The notes below the pieces were generated by a model, which saw only the letters and a program-made list of their open reading frames with translations, searched no databases and had not been told where the DNA came from. A stretch of 64,000 bases of DNA, taken from contig JAIUNW010000004.1 of the NCBI GenBank assembly GCA_020161535.1, forward strand, positions 186,001-250,000, read 5' to 3'. Positions 43,362 to 52,051 of this stretch are shown here, piece by piece (position 1 is the first letter of the stretch; each line of letters opens with the position of its first letter). The DNA is from Bacteroidota bacterium. Lineage in GTDB: Bacteria > Bacteroidota > Bacteroidia > Chitinophagales > Chitinophagaceae. The position numbers and the translations under genes are program-made.

Positions 43362-44566
43362 ATCGCGCTTTCAATGGCTTTACGAATCGCTGCTGCTTTG
43401 TTTTTGATATCGTCTGCCGACCAATTGAGGTTGATAAGCATACAGATGCAACGGCCAATCAGGTCGTCGGACTGCGGGAATTTTTTGTCCTGGTACGCTT
43501 CCAGGCTTTTTGTCAAATCAGGGGTGAGCGCGCCAAGGGTGGCAGCGGTTTTCAAATGATCCCATTTGCGGATATAATGCCAGTTGTTGTCGTAATAATG
43601 GAAAGCTGGCAAACCGGCCGCTTTCATGGCCGCGGTTGTTTTTTGGGCCGCTTCTAGGCTGGGCAGGAAAAATTCCAGGAAGGTAGCGCTGTCGCCAGCA
43701 GCGTCGGGAAAACGCCTGAAACTTACACCGGGTATGGAAGCGATTGCATCGTGCAGAATTTTTTTGGTAGCGCGTTGTATGGCTAAAAATTCATCCAGCT
43801 TACGCCACTGGGCCAGCCCTACCGCTGCATGCAATTCAGAGATCCGGAAATTATACCCAATAAAAGGATGCAGGTCAGCGCCACGGTCAACTCCCAGGTG
43901 GTCGTGGCCATGGTCAGAAAAGCCATCTGCCTTCGTATATACATCAACGTTATTGGTCATTACCGCACCGCCTTCGGCACAAGTAATCGTTTTTACAAAG
44001 TCGAACGAGAACGTACCGGCATCGCCGATAGTGCCCAGGTATTTGCCTTTGTAAGTTGCGCCAATGGCCTGGCAGGCATCTTCCAACAACAATAGATGGT
44101 GTTTTTTACAAATGGCCTGCAGTGCATCCAGGTCGGCCATGCCACCGCACATATGCACGGGCATAATGGCTTTTGTTTTGGGCGTGATGGCTGCTTCCAC
44201 TGCTTTGGGATCGAGCGTAAGCGTATCATCGATTTCCACCATCACGGGTGTGGCGCCGGCAAATAAAACTGCTTCGAAGCTGGCCACAAAAGTGAAGCAG
44301 GGCATGATCACTTCGTCGCCCGCACCTATGCCAAGTGCTGCCATTGCCGTACTCAAGGCAGCGGTGCCGCTGGAAACAAGTTGCACATGTTTGACCGATA
44401 ATTTCTGCGCAATGGCGGCTTCCAGTTCCTTGGATTTCCAGATGCCTTTGCGCGGACCGTCGAAGCCATAGCGCATCAGGATACCTGTTTCCAAAACATC
44501 GTTGACTTCCTTTCTTTCTTCTTCGCCAAATCGTTCAAATCCGGGCATGATCGAAAATTTGGGCAA
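43358..44566 (-). CDS. kdnA: 8-amino-Kdo aminotransferase KdnA (DegT/DnrJ/EryC1 family)
   Basis: A 402-aa PLP-dependent sugar aminotransferase. HVQLVSSGTAALSTAMAALG (cofactor phosphate site), LLLLEDACQAIGATYKGK and FSFDFVKTITCAEGGAVMTN with the Schiff-base Lys near residue 190 are clear. KdnA converts 8-oxo-Kdo to 8-amino-3,8-dideoxy-manno-octulosonate. It is the first gene of the three-gene unit. The specific substrate is inferred from operon membership; sequence alone supports a DegT-type sugar aminotransferase. Confidence 0.87.
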   Translation of the reverse strand: MPKFSIMPGFERFGEEERKEVNDVLETGILMRYGFDGPRKGIWKSKELEAAIAQKLSVKHVQLVSSGTAALSTAMAALGIGAGDEVIMPCFTFVASFEAVLFAGATPVMVEIDDTLTLDPKAVEAAITPKTKAIMPVHMCGGMADLDALQAICKKHHLLLLEDACQAIGATYKGKYLGTIGDAGTFSFDFVKTITCAEGGAVMTNNVDVYTKADGFSDHGHDHLGVDRGADLHPFIGYNFRISELHAAVGLAQWRKLDEFLAIQRATKKILHDAIASIPGVSFRRFPDAAGDSATFLEFFLPSLEAAQKTTAAMKAAGLPAFHYYDNNWHYIRKWDHLKTAATLGALTPDLTKSLEAYQDKKFPQSDDLIGRCICMLINLNWSADDIKNKAAAIRKAIESAI

Positions 44567-44598
44567 AATTAGGGATTTACCAGAGAAAGCTATGCGCC

Positions 44599-47500
44599 TT
44601 AGAAGTCCACACCCAGGGCAAAATACCAGATGGGTTTTCCTTTGAATACGCCACTCATATCCCAGGCGGTATCCAAACGCATAAAATACCCAAGTAGGGT
44701 ACTTCGGGCGCCGAAACCATAGCCGCCCACAAAGGGGCCAACACCGCCAGCTTTGATGCGCACATTCACCTGACCATTGGCGGGATCGCCTTCTGTATAC
44801 AGCACTTGTGGCCGCTTCAAACTCTTTGGTGAACCATCCCAGGCCGAGCCCAGGTCAATGAACTGCACCAACTGGAAGTTTCGAACAAATGCATTGTTGA
44901 TGGGTCGTTTCAACAAAGTGCTGAATACCGGCAAACGGAATTCACTATTGATCACCATGGCATTGTTGCCATTGGAAACATTCTGTTTGTGTCCGCGCAA
45001 ATTCACCGCCAATGCCTGGAAAGCATATTCACCGGAGGTAGGCACATTTTCCTGGTTCGCTTTGGGGAACAACCAGCCATCTTGTCCACCGAGATAATAC
45101 AATATCTTCTGGTCGCCCCAAGAAGCATCACCAGCCACACGGCCTGCCCAAATCAAATTCCGGTAAATCGGATAATAGTACCGGGCATCAAAACCCAGGT
45201 TGAAACTGTTGCGACCGGCTGCGCTTACTTTGGCGATTTGCGCATTGTAATCGGCATAGACTTTATACCGCAGGCCATTCCAGATATTCGTTGCCTTCTC
45301 GATCGAGTTGTCATACACATACTCCACATGCAACAAGCCATACTTGCGATTGTAATTCGGTGTTTTGAGAATCTCGCCATTGTCGGCCGGAATATACACC
45401 GCCTTGGTCACCACATTGTCTGAACGCACCCCCGCGTTTACACGAATGCTCCTGACGCGGTCAAGTGGATATTTCACGCCGGCCTGGTAGAGGTTCGTAA
45501 ACATCTTTGCAGGCACATAATAGTTCGCTGCATATTCAGTAGCACCAACATCTGTTCTGCGATAATACAATACTGAATAGTCGAGCCGCTTTTTCAGGTA
45601 ATCGAAACGGGCCATGTATTCCGAACCAGAATTAAACAATGATTGAGAGCCAGGTATAAAAATATTCGGCTGGCCGATGGTAATCGGGTATCCTTGTCCG
45701 GCGGTATTGATCAACGGCGTGCGCACCATACCGGTAAAGCGCAAATCTTCCATGATATCAAACACGGTCACTTTCAACATGCCGTTAAAACCATTGTTGG
45801 CGGTATTGGAAACTGGCAATGATCCGGTAAAAGGTGAATACCGGGTGATGAGTACATCGTTGTTGAACAGCGAGCCGGTGATCTGGTCTACCGAGAATTT
45901 TAGTTTATAATCAAAGCGCCCTGCCTTGTTTAATATCGAGGGATTTTCTTCTGCTTGTTCGGCTGCCCGGTCAATATGTGGTAGACTGGAGTCGCGTTTT
46001 TCTTCTGCAAATTCCGTTTCGAACTGGGTAGCTTTACTGGTATCGGTTTTAGGCGCTTGCGGATACAACAAAGCCTGGCTCATGGTTACCCGTTGCTGGT
46101 CCATGGTTCGTTTGCGATAGTCGGTCGGTCGCGGGTTCACGCTGCGCTTGCGCAAAGCAGCTTCGTCTACTTTCAGCTTGTACAAAAATTTCAGCTCACC
46201 TTCCTGTCTAACTTCACTAACCAAGTCACGATCGCCGGCCGATTTCGATTCCAACATACTGCTCTGGTAATTGGTAATCGGGAATACATAGGTAGAATCG
46301 TTTGTTACCGAAAAAGTGAAAATGCTGTCGGGTTCGTTCTTGCCATAGAAGCGAAGCAAGGAGTCGATATCCTTGTATTCGGGATTGCGCAGTATTTCAT
46401 CGCCGATCTGGTAAATGGTGTCTACGCCAGCACGACTGGTGGAGAAGAAGCCGGCATAGCGGTTGCCAATGCCATTTTGGTCGCTCATAAACGTGAAGTG
46501 ATTGGCATTGTACTGCGTGGGGAAACGCGCATTGCCAAACTTCATATTGCTTAGTTGTGAAATCTGCTTGAATTCGCTTTTGTTGAAATTGTCGACCAGG
46601 AATACATTGAAACGATAATTAGACGGCAATACCGTATCGCCGGTTGGCGCCGTAGGTGAAGGCCGGTTAGACGAATAGATAATACCCATTTTATTGGGGA
46701 AGGCCACAAAACTGGGATCGACATCGTCGTATACATCGTTGGTTACCTGCTCAGCTTTTTCGTTGTTGATCTTGAAAATATAAATATCCGACTGACCGTT
46801 TTTCACGGCGCTCATCAGCAGGGTATTGTCGTCGTTCATATACTTCACATCCTGTATCTGGTCAAACTCGAGGGTCAGCTTGTCTTTTTTCAGGCGAGAA
46901 AAAATATCGTAGGTGAACATTTTAATCTTGCCCTCGTGGTTGTAGATCACCAGCAATTTATTGCCTTTGCCATTCCAGGCCAGCAGTGGATAATGGGGGT
47001 CTTGTTTTGCATCAACACTGCGAATATCGTTGCGCAGCAATGTTTTTTTGGTGGTATAGTCTTCGTAGTAAATCACACACTGCAATCCTTTTTTCCATTC
47101 TACCACGGCATACGACTGGCTGCGTGGTGTGGGATTCGGCGTGAAATTGTAGAAGTCTTTGTTTTTACTGATTTCTTCAACCACCGACATCTGTCCCTTG
47201 GGATTGTTGCGGCGGCCGCGAAGGTCCTTGCCATACTTGTCTTCATAATAAGCCATCACGTCTTCCATCAAATCTTTGAATTTCTTTTTGCAGATGCGAT
47301 TGGAAGCGCCGTTGAGGTTGCGATAGAGTCGCGCCAGGTACAGGAAATACTTGGTATTTTCTTTTTTATAATTCTCTTCAATAAAACGCCAGAATGCGTG
47401 GCCGGCCAGCAGCGGCTGGTCAAAGCTGAATTGCCGGAAGTCTTTGTATTTGCCTGACATGATTTCCGATTTCAATCGATCGTCGAGTTCGGTGCTCCAG

Positions 47501-48081
47501 TTTTCAGCAGCATATGCAACAAAACCATCTGTAAGCCATTTCGGCAAGTCGAGCAAGGCCTGGTTGGTGGCAAACTCACCCAGGTCATCGCCAAAAAGAA
47601 TATTGTCCAACAAGATGCGCGCAATGCCTTGCCGCACTTGCAGGCGCAGGTTTTCGTGGTTGCTGTTGTAATACACCACCATTTTGTTGTTCACCAGTTT
47701 GGTATTACCACCATTGGTTTGCCAATCGGCCGTAAGGCCAATATTGGTTTGCTGCATCTCATTATAACTATTGTACAGCACAATATTGGCGCGGCGTTGC
47801 AAGCCGTATTCCATAAATGATTCCAGGTCGGGCAATTCTTTTTCAGCTACCTGTGCCACGGCCTTGGCCAATGGCTCTCCATGCTGATAGAAATAGGTAT
47901 TAAAATTGCCTGTTTGGTAGAATTGCCATTTGAACTTTTGGTATTGAACCCTGTTCTTACCAAACTCAACAGTATTGACCTGTGCTGATGCCGAATTCAT
48001 TTGCAGAAAAGGGTACAGGAGCAAGAAAAAGCCACACTTGATCAGAACGCGCATAAACGGATGATTCTTCTGAAATTGCAT
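44599..48081 (-). CDS. Very large outer-membrane protein: peptidase-MA-like, TolB-like and barrel domains
   Basis: An 1160-aa exported protein. A signal peptide (CGFFLLLYPFLQMNSASAQ) is followed by a domain like gluzincin peptidases of the MA clan: LPKWLTDGFVAYAAENW resembles the second helix region. The HExxH position reads VRQGIARILLDN, so it is not catalytic. A TolB/WD40-like propeller follows (DPHYPLLAWNGKGNKLLVIY, KNGQSDIYIFKINNEKAEQV, KMGIIYSSNRPSP). A C-terminal beta-barrel ends in WYFALGVDF. Starts at 48081 and 48054 are both possible. Relatives occur across Bacteroidota; the function is unknown. Confidence 0.78.
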   Translation of the reverse strand: MQFQKNHPFMRVLIKCGFFLLLYPFLQMNSASAQVNTVEFGKNRVQYQKFKWQFYQTGNFNTYFYQHGEPLAKAVAQVAEKELPDLESFMEYGLQRRANIVLYNSYNEMQQTNIGLTADWQTNGGNTKLVNNKMVVYYNSNHENLRLQVRQGIARILLDNILFGDDLGEFATNQALLDLPKWLTDGFVAYAAENWSTELDDRLKSEIMSGKYKDFRQFSFDQPLLAGHAFWRFIEENYKKENTKYFLYLARLYRNLNGASNRICKKKFKDLMEDVMAYYEDKYGKDLRGRRNNPKGQMSVVEEISKNKDFYNFTPNPTPRSQSYAVVEWKKGLQCVIYYEDYTTKKTLLRNDIRSVDAKQDPHYPLLAWNGKGNKLLVIYNHEGKIKMFTYDIFSRLKKDKLTLEFDQIQDVKYMNDDNTLLMSAVKNGQSDIYIFKINNEKAEQVTNDVYDDVDPSFVAFPNKMGIIYSSNRPSPTAPTGDTVLPSNYRFNVFLVDNFNKSEFKQISQLSNMKFGNARFPTQYNANHFTFMSDQNGIGNRYAGFFSTSRAGVDTIYQIGDEILRNPEYKDIDSLLRFYGKNEPDSIFTFSVTNDSTYVFPITNYQSSMLESKSAGDRDLVSEVRQEGELKFLYKLKVDEAALRKRSVNPRPTDYRKRTMDQQRVTMSQALLYPQAPKTDTSKATQFETEFAEEKRDSSLPHIDRAAEQAEENPSILNKAGRFDYKLKFSVDQITGSLFNNDVLITRYSPFTGSLPVSNTANNGFNGMLKVTVFDIMEDLRFTGMVRTPLINTAGQGYPITIGQPNIFIPGSQSLFNSGSEYMARFDYLKKRLDYSVLYYRRTDVGATEYAANYYVPAKMFTNLYQAGVKYPLDRVRSIRVNAGVRSDNVVTKAVYIPADNGEILKTPNYNRKYGLLHVEYVYDNSIEKATNIWNGLRYKVYADYNAQIAKVSAAGRNSFNLGFDARYYYPIYRNLIWAGRVAGDASWGDQKILYYLGGQDGWLFPKANQENVPTSGEYAFQALAVNLRGHKQNVSNGNNAMVINSEFRLPVFSTLLKRPINNAFVRNFQLVQFIDLGSAWDGSPKSLKRPQVLYTEGDPANGQVNVRIKAGGVGPFVGGYGFGARSTLLGYFMRLDTAWDMSGVFKGKPIWYFALGVDF

Positions 48082-48151
48082 ATCCAGCGATTGTGTGCTA
48101 AAATTATGTGTTTCAACCTTATTCCCGAAATCCCCCTAAAATAATAGAGCT

Positions 48152-48799
48152 ATGTTAACAGTTCGCCAATTTTGTTTTAATCCGTTGTCCGAAAACACCT
48201 ACCTCCTCCACAACGAAGCAGGCGATGCCATCATCATCGATCCCGGCTGTTATTCCGAACTGGAAGAGAAGCAACTGGTTGATTTTATGCAACAACAGCA
48301 CTTGACGCCCAAATTCTTACTCAATACCCATTGTCACCTCGACCATGTGTTCGGCAACCGCTTTGTATACGAAAAGTGGAACCTGGTGCCCTATATTCAT
48401 CCCAATGAACAATTGGTGCACGACCGGGCTGAAGAGGCGGGCAAAAGATGGAACCTGCCTTTTCGAAAATACGACGGACTCTTTCAATACATACGGGAAG
48501 GCGACAGGATCGGGTTGCCGGGCGACGAACTGATCGTGATAGAGGCGCCCGGTCATTCACCGGGACATGTCTGTTTTTACAAACCCGACCAGCATTTCCT
48601 GATCGGCGGTGATGTATTGTTTAGACGAAGCATTGGCCGCACCGACCTGCCCGGCGGAAACCACCAGCAACTATTGAATAGCATCCGCCAACAACTATTT
48701 ACACTTCCACCCGAAACAAAAGTGTATCCCGGGCATATGGATACGACGACCATTGGCGAAGAAATCAAACACAATCCCTTTTTAGCAGGTCAGGATTGA
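48152..48799 (+). CDS. MBL-fold metallo-hydrolase (glyoxalase II-like)
   Basis: A 215-aa metallo-beta-lactamase fold hydrolase. Metal ligands appear in order: LLNTHCHLDHVFGN, EAPGHSPGHVCFYK, LIGGDVLFRRSIGRTDL, VYPGHMDTTTIGEE. The HxHxDH motif is intact. Its length and the C-terminal HNPF suit the YcbL-type glyoxalase II-like group. The exact thioester substrate is unknown. Its last bases overlap the 3' end of the convergent flippase gene by 10 bases. Confidence 0.92.
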   Translation: MLTVRQFCFNPLSENTYLLHNEAGDAIIIDPGCYSELEEKQLVDFMQQQHLTPKFLLNTHCHLDHVFGNRFVYEKWNLVPYIHPNEQLVHDRAEEAGKRWNLPFRKYDGLFQYIREGDRIGLPGDELIVIEAPGHSPGHVCFYKPDQHFLIGGDVLFRRSIGRTDLPGGNHQQLLNSIRQQLFTLPPETKVYPGHMDTTTIGEEIKHNPFLAGQD

Positions 48800-50307
48800 T
48801 TGGATTTCACCAGCCGATTGATATAGGGCAACTTTGACAGTTCTCTTGCTTCTACGCGCGAAATAAAAAACGCAAAAGCCGCAAAGAAAATAGTCGCAGT
48901 AGTGATGCTGAACCAAAGGGGCGCATACAAATGCACGATAAGCTGGTGAACGATGACCAGCAGGCTGACGATGACGAGATAAGCAATCAGTTTTTTCGTG
49001 GCATAGGGCACCGGATAATGCTTTTGACCAAGCACATAACTGGCAATCATCATGGTCAGGTAACAAACAAAAGTGGCGATGGAGGCACCGAGATAATGCA
49101 GCCGCGGCACCAGGGCAATATTGAGTACAATGGTAAGTATGGCGCCGCCAATGGTGATGTACGCGCCATAGATATTCTTATTGGTCAGTTTATACCAGAT
49201 GCTCAGGTTGTAATAAATGCCCAGGAAAATATTGCCCATGGCCAGCAGGGGAACAATGTAAAATCCCTCGGCCCAGGCTTTTGATTTCAGGGTGAAAAAC
49301 CATTTCAACACATCGAGGTAAAGGCCAATGAGTAAGAACATAAAGCAACAGGCGATCACAAAAAATTTCATCACCCGCGCATACATTTTCTGCGCGCCTT
49401 CGGCCTTGCTTTGGTTAAAGAAAAAAGGTTCGGCCGCCATGCGAAAGGCCTGGATCATGATGGTGATCATCACCGACAGGCGATATACATTGGCAAAGAT
49501 GCCGAGCTCGTGTTTGGCCTGTTCTACCGGCAAATCCACCACGTGCTGGTACACCAGCCGGCTCAACATATCATTGACCATACCACCCAACCCGACGATC
49601 ACGAGTGGGTAGCTGTATTGCATGATTCTCTTCCAAAGCCTGGAATCAAATTCCCATGTCACCGATTTCCATTCGGGCAGTAGCAATGCCAGTTTCACCA
49701 GGCTGCCAAGCAGGTTACCGATGAGGTAGTAGCCGATGCCGATGTCCATCGCTTGCAGGAGTCGCAGCGGACTATCAGGATGCTTTTTTACATAGGCGGG
49801 CATGATGCCCAAAAAGAATAACACCACCAGAAAATAAACCATCACGCTCGACATCATGACAAATGCATAGCGCCGCGGACGGTTTTCTTGTCTTAGTCGC
49901 GCGAAAGCCAAGGTGGACAATGCATCCAGAAAAATAATACCGCACATCCAGGTAATGTATTCAGGATGGTCTTCGAGGTTGGCGGCCCGAACAATGGGCC
50001 CACGGCACGCGAGCAGCAACCCAATGAAAACAAGGCTGCTGGTCATCAGCGAAACGGAGAGGGTATCGTATAATTTCTTGTTATCGGTTTCTTGCGAGAA
50101 TTTGAAATAAGCAGTTTCCAGTCCGTAGGTAAACAACACGTTCAGAAAAGGAATAATGGCATATACCTGCGAGAGATCGGCCGTTTTGGCCGGCTGTGCG
50201 ATCAGGAAGGGCAGGGCCATATTCATCAGATACCCTATAAAGCGGGTAGCGATGGTGGGTACGCCATACCAAAGGGTTTGCGAAGCGAGCTTTTTTATAC
50301 CACTCAA
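48790..50307 (-). CDS. Polysaccharide/oligosaccharide flippase (MOP superfamily)
   Basis: A 505-aa membrane protein of the Wzx-like polysaccharide exporter family with about 14 helices. The N-terminus IKKLASQTLWYGVPTIATRF and the IFANVYRLSVMITIMIQAFR segment are typical. It should move a lipid-linked glycan across the inner membrane. No ATG is suitably placed: the TTG at 50307 (reads SGIKKLA next) fits the family start and lies a few bases after a good minus-strand -7 element. A start at 50418 would sit upstream of that promoter. It shares the divergent promoter with the gene at 50358. Confidence 0.85.
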   Translation of the reverse strand: MSGIKKLASQTLWYGVPTIATRFIGYLMNMALPFLIAQPAKTADLSQVYAIIPFLNVLFTYGLETAYFKFSQETDNKKLYDTLSVSLMTSSLVFIGLLLACRGPIVRAANLEDHPEYITWMCGIIFLDALSTLAFARLRQENRPRRYAFVMMSSVMVYFLVVLFFLGIMPAYVKKHPDSPLRLLQAMDIGIGYYLIGNLLGSLVKLALLLPEWKSVTWEFDSRLWKRIMQYSYPLVIVGLGGMVNDMLSRLVYQHVVDLPVEQAKHELGIFANVYRLSVMITIMIQAFRMAAEPFFFNQSKAEGAQKMYARVMKFFVIACCFMFLLIGLYLDVLKWFFTLKSKAWAEGFYIVPLLAMGNIFLGIYYNLSIWYKLTNKNIYGAYITIGGAILTIVLNIALVPRLHYLGASIATFVCYLTMMIASYVLGQKHYPVPYATKKLIAYLVIVSLLVIVHQLIVHLYAPLWFSITTATIFFAAFAFFISRVEARELSKLPYINRLVKSNQS

Positions 50308-50322
50308 ACTGAAATCTTTGCG

Positions 50323-50330
50323 CAAATGTA
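50323..50330 (-). promoter_or_regulatory. -7 element of flippase gene (TACATTTG, minus strand)
   Basis: A perfect TAnnTTTG on the minus strand, 16 bases before the TTG start at 50307. It forms half of a near-palindrome with the plus-strand element at 50334-50341. Confidence 0.65.
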
Positions 50331-50333
50331 ATT

Positions 50334-50341
50334 TACATTTG
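50334..50341 (+). promoter_or_regulatory. -7 element of secreted-protein gene (TACATTTG, plus strand)
   Basis: A perfect TAnnTTTG on the plus strand, 17 bases before the ATG at 50358. It is face to face with the minus-strand element, three bases apart. Confidence 0.65.
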
Positions 50342-50357
50342 TACAAACCCGAACGGT

Positions 50358-51008
50358 ATGAAAAAAGCCTGTTTTTACCTGTGTGCCTTTTTCTTGTATG
50401 CAAGCAGTGGATTGGCACAGCCTAAAGCCATGGAAGGGGTAGCGAGTATCCAGAGTAAAAAACTGCCCGCGGCGGTGATGGAAACGCCTTATTCGAGCGA
50501 TGCTGTTGAAGCAGCCGTAGAAGAATATTTTGCGGGCAAAGGGTTTAAAGCGGTGAAATCGCGCGATTACCAATTGTTCCGGGGCGTACCCATGGGCAAT
50601 TCGGGCGGCACGTTCGATGTATATGTAAAGGCAGAACGCAAGAGCCGTAAAGAAAAAGAATCTTCCGTCGTTTATTTTGTAACAGGTCGTCCGAACGAAG
50701 TGTTGAGCAACCGTGCAGCCGATGATCGGTATGGGGTGGATGAATCCCGCGATTTTCTAAATGAGTTTACCCCTTACCTCGAAGATTATTCCATTCGCCA
50801 GGAAATAGCAGCGGTTGATGAGGCCTTGAAGAAAATGGAGAAGAAACAGGCAGGTTTGCTCAGCGATAGCACCGACCTGGCGAAAAGAAAACAGCAGGTA
50901 GAAGAAAAAATTCAACAAAACAGTGCCGCCCTCCGTAGCCAGGTGGCTGAAATAGAGAAACAGCGAAACCTGTTGGAAGCAACCAAGGCCAGGCGCAAAA
51001 TGCCTTGA
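50358..51008 (+). CDS. Exported coiled-coil protein of unknown function
   Basis: A 216-aa protein with signal peptide (ACFYLCAFFLYASSGLAQ). The middle part (AVEEYFAGKGFKAVKSRDYQ) is a small alpha/beta domain. From about 150 the chain is strongly helical and charged (AAVDEALKKMEKKQAGLLSD to IEKQRNLLEATKARRKMP), a likely coiled coil. The C-terminal basic residues could contact envelope or nucleic acid. No family was recognised. It is divergent from the flippase and has its own -7 element. Confidence 0.75.
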   Translation: MKKACFYLCAFFLYASSGLAQPKAMEGVASIQSKKLPAAVMETPYSSDAVEAAVEEYFAGKGFKAVKSRDYQLFRGVPMGNSGGTFDVYVKAERKSRKEKESSVVYFVTGRPNEVLSNRAADDRYGVDESRDFLNEFTPYLEDYSIRQEIAAVDEALKKMEKKQAGLLSDSTDLAKRKQQVEEKIQQNSAALRSQVAEIEKQRNLLEATKARRKMP

Positions 51009-51028
51009 TGGTTGCTGATCGACGCTAC

Positions 51029-52051
51029 TTAATTGTGTATATGCACTTGCGGCACGTCCACATCGGGACTGAACAGCGGATTTTTGGTCAGGCTGCTATC
51101 GGTCAATGTTTGGAGGAAAGCAATCAACAGGTCTTGTTCTCCCGCATTGAGCGAGATGGTTTGTGCATAGTGCGACATTACTTCTGACAAACTACCAAAT
51201 CGCCCATCGTGCATATAAGGAAAACTGAAGGCCACGTTTCGCAGCGAAGGCACTTTGAATTTGCCATAATCTGCCGCATCGCCGGTGATTGCCATTCTGC
51301 CCACATCATTACGCACCGGATCTACCGGTAAATTATCATTCACATATGCATTGTTGGTAAAAAGCGGTTCTGCATGACAGTTAGTACAGCCCTTTGATTG
51401 GAACAGCGCATAACCCGCCGCCTCATTTACATCAAAGCTGGCTGTTCCGGCTTTTACCTGGTCGTATTTGGCATCGGCCGATACCAGCATCAGCATGAAC
51501 TGGCTCAGGGCCTTTGTCATGTTGGCGGTATTGATGGCACCGTCGGCAAATGCCGCTTTGAACAGGGCTGGATAGTCGGGATCGGCCGCCAGTTTTGCCA
51601 GCACATGGGGAATGGTTTCAGCCATTTCATTGGGAGCTGTGATGGGTGCCAGGGGCTGCAGGTCCAGGTTGCTGATACCGCCATCGCGGTGAAAAGCCGA
51701 TTGCCAGGCGAGGTTGTTCAGGGCCGGTGCGTTGCGGGTAGTGAATTGGTTGTTGAAGCCGTGACTGAAATCATGGTCGTAATTCGAAAAAGCAGCAAAC
51801 TGCTGGTGGCAACTGCCGCAGGGAAAGTTGCCATCTTTGGAAAGCTTTCCGTCGTAAAACAATTTCTTGCCGAGGGCAAAACCAGCATTGGTAATGGGGT
51901 TGGCATTGAAATCATACACCGTGGCCGGCCACCCGTCGGGTGCCTTGAAAACGATGGGTTCGGTGACGACGTCTTTTTGTTTGTTGCAGGCGAGCGCGAA
52001 AACGGCCACTGAACAAAGCCCAAACGATATCCAGGTGAGCAGGTTTCTCAC
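51029..52051 (-). CDS. Di-heme cytochrome c peroxidase (MauG/MbnH-like) lipoprotein
   Basis: A 340-aa di-heme protein of the CcpA/MauG superfamily. Heme sites: FPCGSCHQQFAAF near residue 80 and GCTNCHAEPLFTN in the second half; PYMHDGRFGSLSEVM holds the distal Met/His region. The start is GTG at 52051, overlapping the upstream stop as GTGA and giving a lipoprotein signal (LCSVAVFALAC). An ATG at 52081 would overlap by 34 bases. Being coupled to an MbnP-like gene suggests it oxidises that partner, as MbnH does. A peroxide-scavenging role is the alternative. Confidence 0.85.
   Translation of the reverse strand: MRNLLTWISFGLCSVAVFALACNKQKDVVTEPIVFKAPDGWPATVYDFNANPITNAGFALGKKLFYDGKLSKDGNFPCGSCHQQFAAFSNYDHDFSHGFNNQFTTRNAPALNNLAWQSAFHRDGGISNLDLQPLAPITAPNEMAETIPHVLAKLAADPDYPALFKAAFADGAINTANMTKALSQFMLMLVSADAKYDQVKAGTASFDVNEAAGYALFQSKGCTNCHAEPLFTNNAYVNDNLPVDPVRNDVGRMAITGDAADYGKFKVPSLRNVAFSFPYMHDGRFGSLSEVMSHYAQTISLNAGEQDLLIAFLQTLTDSSLTKNPLFSPDVDVPQVHIHN

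Noticed and set aside
44599..48081. Active metallopeptidase assignment for the large outer-membrane protein
   Set aside because: No HExxH motif was found; the expected position reads VRQGIARILL, so only a fold-level similarity is suggested.
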